Shown one piece after another: positions 1-7,409 of a DNA stretch of 64,000 nt. Origin of the DNA: Streptomyces sp. MspMP-M5. GTDB lineage: Bacteria > Actinomycetota > Actinomycetes > Streptomycetales > Streptomycetaceae. A program made the position numbers and the translations under genes. The stretch lies in contig NZ_KB891885.1 in the NCBI RefSeq assembly GCF_000373585.1, forward strand, positions 1 to 64,000. The letters run 5' to 3'. The notes beneath the pieces are model-generated. The model was not told the origin of the DNA. It searched no databases and saw only the letters and a program-made list of their open reading frames with translations. Positions within the stretch are counted from its first letter, which is position 1. Each line of letters starts with the position of its first letter.

Positions 1-150
1 GTCGGACGTAAAGCGAAGCAGTCCGACAACCCACCCCCGGAGGCCCGCCCCACAGGCACCCGCACCCACCACCCACAGACAGACAGGGGCGCCCCCGCCC
101 AACAAACCCCCCGCCAACGGCGAACCCCCACGGCGACGCACCCGACAACG
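1..150 (+). repeat. Long intergenic repeat, copy D (5' part cut by window edge)
   Basis: This stretch begins inside the stem-loop of a repeat also found at 53117-53345, 54187-54432 and 55717-55846. Bases 1-7 are the end of the left arm, the loop GTAAAGCGAAGCA follows, then the right arm GTCCGACAAC. The right part is diverged but ends with the same CACCCGACAACGT block a few bases before the mfd stop codon. It therefore lies immediately downstream of mfd and may act as its terminator. Confidence 0.75.
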
Positions 151-155
151 TACGG

Positions 156-3100
156 TCAGGACAAGATCGTCGTGAGGAACTCGCCGACCCAGGCGAGCAG
201 TTCGCGGCCGACCAGCGGCTTGCCGCCGATGCGGCCCGTCGTCGGGCGGGGAACCAGGATCTGGCGGGTCGCCGGCTTGAGGACCGTCCGCGGGTGCAGC
301 CGCTTGAGGCGGAGTTCCTGGGACTCCCGCAACTCCACCGGGCCGAAGCGGATGTTGGAGCCCTGGAGGGTGATGTCGGAGACACCGCAGGAGCGGGCGA
401 GCATCCGCAGACCGGCGACCAGGAGGAGGTTCTCCACCGGCTCGGGCAGCTTGCCGTAGCGGTCGGTGAGCTCCTCGCGGACGGCGGTGACGTCGGCTTC
501 GCTGGCCGCGGAGGCAATGGCCCGGTACGCCTGGAGGCGCAGCCGCTCGCCCGGCGCGTAGTCGTGCGGAACGTGCGCGTCCACCGGCAGCTCGATCTTG
601 ACCTCCAGCGGCGGCTCCTCCGCGCCGCCCTCCAGGGACGCCCGGTAGTCCGCCACCGCCTCGCCGACCATCCGGACGTACAGGTCGAAGCCGACGCCGG
701 CGATGTGGCCGGACTGCTCGCCGCCGAGGAGGTTTCCGGCGCCCCGGATCTCCAGGTCCTTCATCGCGACGTACATGCCCGCGCCCATCTCGGTGTGCTG
801 GGCGATGGTGGCGAGCCGCTCGTGGGCGGTCTCCGTCAGCGGCTTCTCCGGCGGGTAGAGGAAGTACGCGTAGCCGCGCTCGCGGCCACGGCCGACACGG
901 CCGCGCAGCTGGTGCAGCTGGGAGAGGCCGAAGTTGTCGCCGCGCTCGACGATCAGGGTGTTGGCGTTGGAGATGTCGATGCCCGACTCGACGATCGTGG
1001 TGGAGACCAGCACGTCGAACTTCTTCTCCCAGAAGTCGACGACGACCTGCTCCAGTTGGGATTCGCCCATCTGCCCGTGGGCGGTCTGGATGCGGGCCTC
1101 GGGGACGATCTCGCGCAGCCGGGCCGCGGCCCGGTCGATGGACTCGACGCGGTTGTGGATGTAGAAGACCTGGCCCTCGCGGAGCAGTTCGCGGCGGATG
1201 GCGGCGCCGATCTGCTTCTGCTCGTAGGGGCCGACGAAGGTCAGGACCGGGTGCCGCTCCTCGGGCGGGGTGGTGATCGTGGACATCTCGCGGATGCCGG
1301 TGACCGCCATTTCGAGGGTCCGGGGGATCGGGGTCGCGGACATCGTCAGGACGTCGACGTTGGCGCGGAGCTTCTTCAGCTGCTCCTTGTGCTCGACGCC
1401 GAACCGCTGCTCCTCGTCGACGATGACCAGGCCGAGGTCCTTGAACTTGGTCTCGGAGGAGAAGAGGCGGTGGGTGCCGATGACGATGTCCACCGAGCCC
1501 TCCCGCAGGCCCTCCAGGACCGCCTTCGCCTCGGTGTCGGTCTGGAACCGGGACAGCGCCCGGACCTTGACCGGGAACTGGCCGTAGCGCTCGGTGAAGG
1601 TGCCGTAGTGCTGCTGGACGAGGAGGGTGGTGGGCACCAGCACCGCCACCTGCTTGCCGTCCTGGACGGCCTTGAAGGCCGCGCGGACCGCGATCTCGGT
1701 CTTGCCGTAGCCGACGTCACCGCAGATCAGGCGATCCATGGGGACGGACTTCTCCATGTCCTCCTTGACCTCGGCGATGGTGGTGAGCTGGTCGGGCGTC
1801 TCCGCGTACGGGAAGGCGTCCTCCAGTTCGCGCTGCCAGGGGGTGTCCGGGCCGAAGCAGTGGCCGGGCGCCGCCATCCGGGCGGAGTACAGCTTGATGA
1901 GGTCGGCGGCGATCTCCTTGACCGCCTTCTTGGCGCGCGCCTTGGTCTTCGTCCAGTCCGCGCCGCCGAGCCGGTGCAGCGTCGGCGCCTCGCCACCCAC
2001 GTACTTGGTGACCTGCTCCAGCTGGTCGGTGGGGATGTAGAGCCGGTCGCCGGGCTGGCCGCGCTTGGCCGGCGCGTACTCCACCAGCAGATACTCGCGG
2101 GTGGCGCCCTGGACCGTGCGCTGCACCATCTCGATGTAGCGGCCGACACCGTGCTGCTCGTGGACGATGAAGTCGCCGGCCTGGAGGGTCAGCGGGTCGA
2201 TCTGCTTGCGGCGGCGGGCCGGCATCCGGGCCGCGTCCTTGCCCGCGGCCTTCTGCCCCGAAAGGTCCGTCTCCGTCAGCACCGCGATCTTCAGGCCCGG
2301 GTCGACGAAGCCGTTGTCGATCGAGCCGCAGGCCACGTGGACGACGGACGGCGCGATCTCGCCGAGGTCGGCCTCCAGGCGGGCGGCGATGCCCTCGCCG
2401 CCCAGCACCTCGACCGTGCGCGCCGCCGGGCCGTGGCCCTCGGTGACGAACACCGTCCGCCAGCCGTCCGCCAGCCACCCCTTGGTGTCCGCCAGCGCCC
2501 GCTGGGTGTCCCCGCGGTACGTCTCCGGGGCGTGCATCCCCAGCTTGAGGGTGTCCCCGTCGCCCTCGTCCTCCTCGCCCGCGGCACTGTGCCCGATGTC
2601 ACCAGAGGTGAACTGCGACACCGACCACCACATCATGCCCAGCTCGCGCGCCCGGTCCCGGACGTCCGCGATGCCCCACAGGGACGCCGCCCCCACGTCG
2701 ATCGGGGCCGCGCCCCCACCGGCGCTGGCCGCCCAGGACGCCTGGAGGAACTCCTGGCTCGTCGCCACCAGGTCCGCCGCCCGGGTCCGCACCCGCTCCG
2801 GGTCGCACACCACCGCCATACTGCCCTCGGGCAGCACGTCCAGCAGCAGCTCCATGTCGTCGACCAGCACCGGGGCCAGCGACTCCATGCCCTCGACGGC
2901 GATCCCCTCGGCGATCTTCCCCAGCAGCTCGCCCAGCTCCGGATGGCGCTCGGCCAGCTCCGCGGCCCGCGCCCGCACCTCGTCGGTCAGCAGCAGCTCA
3001 CGGCAGGGCGGCGCCCACAGCCCGTGCTCGGCCACCTCCAGGGAGCGCTGGTCGGCGACCTTGAAGTACCGGATCTCCTCGACGTCGTCGCCCCAGAACT

Positions 3101-3719
3101 CCACCCGCAGCGGGTGCTCCTCCGTGGGCGGGAAGACGTCCAGGATGCCGCCGCGGACCGCGAACTCGCCGCGTTTCTCGACCAGTTCGACGCGTGCGTA
3201 GGCGGCCGCCGCCAGGCCGTCCACGACCTCTTCCAGATCGGCCGACTGCCCCGTCCGCAGACTCACCGGCACCAGCTCGCCCAGCCCCTTGACCTGCGGC
3301 TGGAGCACCGAGCGGATCGGCGCGACGACGACCGACACCGGGCCCGCCGTCGGATCGTCCGCGCTCGGGTGGGCCAGCCGGCGCAGCACCGCCAGGCGCC
3401 GTCCGACGGTGTCCGACCGCGGCGACAGGCGCTCGTGCGGCAGCGTCTCCCAGGACGGGAACTCCACGACGGAGTTCTCCTCGCCGGCCGGCATCAGCGA
3501 ACGCAGCGCGGCGGCCAGATCCTCGGCCTCCCGGCCGGTGGCCGTCACCGCCAGCACCGGGCGGCCGGCCCGCCGCGCCAGCGCCGCCACCGCGAACGGG
3601 CGGGCGGCCGGCGGCCCGACCAGATCGACATGCGGCCGGTGCCCGTCGGCCGCGGCCTTGACCGCTTCGGCGAGGGCCGGGTCCCGTACGACGGCGTCGA
3701 GCAGACCACTCAGGCTCAT
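156..3719 (-). CDS. mfd: Transcription-repair coupling factor Mfd
   Basis: Mfd is an ATP-driven DNA translocase that removes RNA polymerase stalled at lesions and recruits UvrA for transcription-coupled nucleotide excision repair. The protein is 1187 aa, normal for the family. It has a UvrB-like N-terminal module, a RNA-polymerase interaction/CarD-like module near the middle (IVHEQHGVGRY), then an SF2 helicase core with Walker A GDVGYGKTE around residue 668 and the DEEQ box around 769, and a C-terminal TRCF domain. I chose the ATG giving MSLSGLLDAVV because homology begins there; upstream in-frame sequence is low-complexity. The next gene (MFS exporter) is divergent. Confidence 0.97.
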   Translation of the reverse strand: MSLSGLLDAVVRDPALAEAVKAAADGHRPHVDLVGPPAARPFAVAALARRAGRPVLAVTATGREAEDLAAALRSLMPAGEENSVVEFPSWETLPHERLSPRSDTVGRRLAVLRRLAHPSADDPTAGPVSVVVAPIRSVLQPQVKGLGELVPVSLRTGQSADLEEVVDGLAAAAYARVELVEKRGEFAVRGGILDVFPPTEEHPLRVEFWGDDVEEIRYFKVADQRSLEVAEHGLWAPPCRELLLTDEVRARAAELAERHPELGELLGKIAEGIAVEGMESLAPVLVDDMELLLDVLPEGSMAVVCDPERVRTRAADLVATSQEFLQASWAASAGGGAAPIDVGAASLWGIADVRDRARELGMMWWSVSQFTSGDIGHSAAGEEDEGDGDTLKLGMHAPETYRGDTQRALADTKGWLADGWRTVFVTEGHGPAARTVEVLGGEGIAARLEADLGEIAPSVVHVACGSIDNGFVDPGLKIAVLTETDLSGQKAAGKDAARMPARRRKQIDPLTLQAGDFIVHEQHGVGRYIEMVQRTVQGATREYLLVEYAPAKRGQPGDRLYIPTDQLEQVTKYVGGEAPTLHRLGGADWTKTKARAKKAVKEIAADLIKLYSARMAAPGHCFGPDTPWQRELEDAFPYAETPDQLTTIAEVKEDMEKSVPMDRLICGDVGYGKTEIAVRAAFKAVQDGKQVAVLVPTTLLVQQHYGTFTERYGQFPVKVRALSRFQTDTEAKAVLEGLREGSVDIVIGTHRLFSSETKFKDLGLVIVDEEQRFGVEHKEQLKKLRANVDVLTMSATPIPRTLEMAVTGIREMSTITTPPEERHPVLTFVGPYEQKQIGAAIRRELLREGQVFYIHNRVESIDRAAARLREIVPEARIQTAHGQMGESQLEQVVVDFWEKKFDVLVSTTIVESGIDISNANTLIVERGDNFGLSQLHQLRGRVGRGRERGYAYFLYPPEKPLTETAHERLATIAQHTEMGAGMYVAMKDLEIRGAGNLLGGEQSGHIAGVGFDLYVRMVGEAVADYRASLEGGAEEPPLEVKIELPVDAHVPHDYAPGERLRLQAYRAIASAASEADVTAVREELTDRYGKLPEPVENLLLVAGLRMLARSCGVSDITLQGSNIRFGPVELRESQELRLKRLHPRTVLKPATRQILVPRPTTGRIGGKPLVGRELLAWVGEFLTTILS

Positions 3720-3987
3720 GAAAAGGTTCCGTCCCAGCGAGGCGAACAACGCGACCGGCCCGACACCCCCTCGGCAGCGCCGACGGCGCACACGGACCAG
3801 GGCTGCCCACCTTACGCCGGACCACCGACAACCGACCGCCCGGCGGCCGCGCCACCGCCGTCCCACCCTGCGAGAAACCCCATTCCGCCGGGCCACCGCC
3901 CGTGCAAGGGTGGACACGGAACCGTGCCGACTACACGTAAACCCGTCGCGGGGTCGGCCGCAGCGCAGCACCGCAGGAGGGGGCCCG

Positions 3988-5676
3988 GTGAGCCGCACCA
4001 CCCAGCACAGCCACAGCGCCGACCGGAACGGCACCGCGAACCAGCCGCCCGACGCCCCCGCCGCCCGGCGCGGCCCCGTCGTCGCCGCCCTCATGCTCGG
4101 CATGGCGCTGGCCGCCCTGGACTCGACGATCATCGCCACCGCCGTCCCCCAGATCGTCGGCGACCTCGGCGGCTTCGCCGTCTTCTCCTGGCTCTTCTCC
4201 GGCTACCTCCTCGCCGTCACCGTCACCCTCCCCGTCTACGGCAAGCTCTCCGACACCTACGGCCGCAAGCCGATCCTGCTCACCGGCATCGCCCTCTTCC
4301 TCCTCGGCTCCCTGGCCTGCGCCGGCGCCTGGAACATGGCCTCCCTGATCGCCTTCCGCGTTCTGCAGGGCCTGGGCGGCGGCGCCCTCCAGGGCACCGT
4401 CCAGACCATCGCCGCCGACCTCTACCCGATGAAGGAACGCCCCAAGATCCAGTCCAAGCTCTCCAGCGTCTGGGCCGCCTCCGCGGTCGCCGGCCCCGCA
4501 CTGGGCGGCCCGCTCACCAGCTACGGCGACTGGCGCTGGATCTTCCTGATCAACCTGCCCGTCGGCGCCCTGGCCCTCTGGCTGATCCTCCGCCACTTCC
4601 ACGACACCCACCGCGACCGGCCCGCCACCACCGGACGCACCCGCGTCGACTGGCCCGGCGCCCTCGCCGTCTTCGCCACCGGCGGCCTGCTGCTCACCGC
4701 CCTCGTCCAGGGCGGCACCGCCTGGCCCTGGCTCTCCGCCCCGTCCCTGCTCCTGCTCGCCGGCAGCGCCCTGGCCGCCACGGCCACCGTCCTGATCGAA
4801 CGCCGCGCCGCCGAGCCGATCATCCCCGGCTGGGTCTGGCGCCGCCGCACCATCTCCGCCGTCAACCTCGCCCTCGGCGCCCTGGGCCTGCTGATGGTCG
4901 CGCCGACCGTCTTCCTGCCCACCTACGCCCAGGCCGTCCTCGGCCTCGGCCCGATCGCCGCCGGCTTCGTCCTCTCCGTCATGACGCTCAGCTGGCCGAT
5001 ATCCGCCGCCTTCAGCAGCCGCGTCTACACCCGCGTCGGCATCCGCAACTGCGCCCTCCTCGGCATCGGCGCCGCCGCCCTCGTCCTGCTCGCCTTCCCC
5101 CTGCTCCCCTACCCCGGCGCCGCCTGGCAGCCCGCCCTGCTCATGCTCGCCCTCGGCGCCGCCCTCGGCCTCTTCCAACTCCCGCTGATCATCGGCGTCC
5201 AGTCCTCCGTCGGCTACGCCGAACGCGGCACCGCCACCGCCTCGATCCTCTTCTGCCGCCAGGTCGGCCAGTCCCTCGGCGCGGCCCTCTTCGGCGCCGT
5301 CGCCAACGCCACCCTCAACGACCGCCTCACCCACGCCCCCGCCGCCATCCGCACCGGCCTGCCCCACGACCTCGACGCCGTCTCCCGCGCCCTCCAGCAC
5401 GCCGGCGCCCTCACCGCCCGCACCGCCGACTACCTGCGCCGCGCCGTCGACACCACCGTCGAACACGTCTACCTGGGCGCCGCGGCAGCCGCCGCCCTCG
5501 CCTTCCTCACCGTCCTCCTCCTCGCCCCCCGCCGCTTCCCCGTCCACACCGACGCCCACCCGCCCGAGACCGCGACGGACACCGGCCCGACCGACGCCAC
5601 CACCGCACAGGACGCCACCGGAACGACCGACGGCGCGGACACCCAGCCACCGGGAGGCCACCGCCCCACCGGCTGA
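3988..5676 (+). CDS. MFS drug-efflux transporter, DHA2 (14-TM) family
   Basis: Predicted proton-coupled multidrug exporter of the EmrB/QacA type, 562 aa. TM1 carries the DHA2 signature LDSTIIATAVPQI, and the loop after TM2 has the MFS motif A variant GKLSDTYGRKP. Hydrophobic segments run through the protein, with a hydrophilic Thr/Asp/Pro-rich tail of about 40 residues. The GTG start is set by AGGAGG seven bases upstream; longer in-frame extension overlaps the divergent mfd coding region and is unlikely. No adjacent regulator gene is present, so the substrate cannot be inferred. It converges on the coiled-coil gene with 18 bp between stops. Confidence 0.9.
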   Translation: MSRTTQHSHSADRNGTANQPPDAPAARRGPVVAALMLGMALAALDSTIIATAVPQIVGDLGGFAVFSWLFSGYLLAVTVTLPVYGKLSDTYGRKPILLTGIALFLLGSLACAGAWNMASLIAFRVLQGLGGGALQGTVQTIAADLYPMKERPKIQSKLSSVWAASAVAGPALGGPLTSYGDWRWIFLINLPVGALALWLILRHFHDTHRDRPATTGRTRVDWPGALAVFATGGLLLTALVQGGTAWPWLSAPSLLLLAGSALAATATVLIERRAAEPIIPGWVWRRRTISAVNLALGALGLLMVAPTVFLPTYAQAVLGLGPIAAGFVLSVMTLSWPISAAFSSRVYTRVGIRNCALLGIGAAALVLLAFPLLPYPGAAWQPALLMLALGAALGLFQLPLIIGVQSSVGYAERGTATASILFCRQVGQSLGAALFGAVANATLNDRLTHAPAAIRTGLPHDLDAVSRALQHAGALTARTADYLRRAVDTTVEHVYLGAAAAAALAFLTVLLLAPRRFPVHTDAHPPETATDTGPTDATTAQDATGTTDGADTQPPGGHRPTG

Positions 5677-5694
5677 CCGGCCCGCCCCGCGCGC

Positions 5695-6750
5695 TCACCG
5701 CCCGGTCTGCCGCCGTCCCCCGGGCCCGCCCCGATCCACCCGCGGCAACTCCGTCTCCACCGTCTGCTCGTTGTCCGGATCCCCCGCCACCTCCGGCTCC
5801 CCAGCACCGGAACCGGAATCCGTCCCGGAAGCAGAACCGGAATCCGCGGCAGCACCGGAACCGGCGAACTCCGCCGGGTCCTTCCCCGTCAGCGCCGCCA
5901 GGCTGTTGCGCACATGCGTCATATGGATCCGGACCTCCTCCCGCGCCTCGTCGTGCTCCCGCACCACCCGCTCGGTGGTCCGCTCGATCCGCTCCGCCTC
6001 GACCCGGGCCTGCGCCAGCAGCTCCGCCGCCTGCGCCTCGGCGTCCTCCAACCGGTGCCGCGCCGACTCCTCGACCTCCGCCGTCAGCCGCCGCCGCTCC
6101 GTCATCACCGCCTCCCCATGGGCGTCCAGCTGGGCGACCCGCTGGTCCATCTCGGCCTCCAGGCGCGCCAGTTCCCGCTCCAGGGAGTCCCACTCCTCAG
6201 CGTGCCGGGTCTCCTGGTCCTTCAGCAGCTTCTCGGCCCGGCGCCGGGTCTCCGCCAGCTCCTCGGCCGCCTCCGCCCGGACCTCCTCGGCCTCCTGGAC
6301 GGCCGCCGCCACCAGCCCCGCCGCCTCCTCGCCCGCCGCCTTCCCCGTGCGCCGCGCGTCCTCCGCCGCCTCCGCCCGCAGCCGCTGCGCCGCCTTGTCC
6401 GCCGCGCCCTGGACCTTCTGCGCGTACTCGGCCGCGTCGTCGTGCGCCTGCTCCGCGTACCGCTCGGCCGCGGACCGCAGCCGCACCGACTCCGACTCCG
6501 CCGTCGTCAGGATCAGCCGGGCCTGCTCACCGAGCGACTCGTACGTCTGCTCCGGCAACTGCGCCACATAGTCGCGCAGTTCCGCGAGTTCGTCCTCCAT
6601 CTCGTTGCACAGGACGGTCAGCCGGGCGGCCCGCTCCCAGCACGAGTCGCGGTCGATCGAGAGCCCCTCGACGCGCCGGTCCACGTCCTCCGGGCGATAG
6701 CCGCGCCCCCGTACGGTCTCGAACCCGTGCGGCGAAACCGAAGTACTCAT
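5695..6750 (-). CDS. DivIVA-like coiled-coil protein (annotated 'cellulose-binding protein' in streptomycetes)
   Basis: 351 aa. The N-terminus (RGYRPEDVDRRVEGL, residues about 15-30) resembles the membrane-targeting DivIVA motif. It is followed by roughly 230 residues of Ala/Glu/Arg-rich heptad sequence typical of a long coiled coil, then a Gly/Ser/Asp-rich disordered tail. Related streptomycete proteins are often labelled cellulose-binding, but the architecture points to a cytoskeletal or scaffold role like DivIVA/Scy/FilP. No signal peptide or carbohydrate-binding module is visible. The start ATG has a purine-rich stretch (gggagagggg) upstream. Exact role unknown. Confidence 0.75.
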   Translation of the reverse strand: MSTSVSPHGFETVRGRGYRPEDVDRRVEGLSIDRDSCWERAARLTVLCNEMEDELAELRDYVAQLPEQTYESLGEQARLILTTAESESVRLRSAAERYAEQAHDDAAEYAQKVQGAADKAAQRLRAEAAEDARRTGKAAGEEAAGLVAAAVQEAEEVRAEAAEELAETRRRAEKLLKDQETRHAEEWDSLERELARLEAEMDQRVAQLDAHGEAVMTERRRLTAEVEESARHRLEDAEAQAAELLAQARVEAERIERTTERVVREHDEAREEVRIHMTHVRNSLAALTGKDPAEFAGSGAAADSGSASGTDSGSGAGEPEVAGDPDNEQTVETELPRVDRGGPGGRRQTGR

Positions 6751-7409
6751 CCCTCAAGCCCCTCTCCCTGCGCACAGCAATCGCGCGGACCCGTAAACCT
6801 CCGCACAGTCCCGCGCACATCTTTCTGGATCGGCCCGAAGCGGCTCCAACACGACACTCCGCCCATTCCTTCCCCCAAGGATGCGCCATTTGCCACCAGA
6901 AGCCGGAATTGGATCTTCGCCCGCGCGAGGGTTTTGCCCACTTCCACGTTGCCGGCCCCGGCAACCGGCCCGCCTCACCTCCCCGTACACCGACCCACAC
7001 AGCCCCGAGGAACGGGCCGTCACAAAAGCCACACGAACGGCACACCGGCGACGAGGCCCCCACGAGTCCCACAAGGGGAACGCCCCCGCGACCGACCGCT
7101 ACCCAGACGGCGGGAAAGCCGCGTGCCGGCCGGGTCGGAGGGGATGTCCCGGAGCCCGCCCGCAGGATCTGGAGCGAACGCCGGGGCATTCCTCATCTAC
7201 GGACCAGATGCGCCCGCACCGAGGACGGGTTCCGGGGCAGCCCCTCCGACCCCACCCACAGGCCGTAGGCGAGGCCACACCAGCCACCACGGCGCGCGCA
7301 GCCAACAACGTGGGGCGGCCACAAACCACCTACCGCCGCCACGGCGAGCAACCACCCACCGCCCGGGTCCGGCGGAATTCACAACCACCGAAACCCCAAC
7401 GTGGGATGC
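6751..7409. other. 659-bp intergenic region
   Basis: It lies between the start of the coiled-coil gene and the stop of the deaminase/SUKH-4 gene. No reading frame on either strand shows streptomycete codon bias over its length or recognisable protein motifs. The part near 6780-6960 is less GC-rich than its surroundings and probably carries the promoter of the coiled-coil gene. I see no convincing hairpin, riboswitch or RNA gene. Confidence 0.5.

Noticed and set aside
3931..5661. 576-aa Gly/Asp/Glu-rich minus-strand frame opposite the MFS exporter
   Set aside because: Mirror of a membrane-protein gene in high-GC DNA; no motifs and no ribosome binding site.
294..7268. A 2324-codon open frame on the plus strand
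   Set aside because: It runs antisense through mfd and across the exporter in a shadow frame, with compositionally biased Arg/Pro-rich sequence and no domains. High GC removes stop codons by chance.
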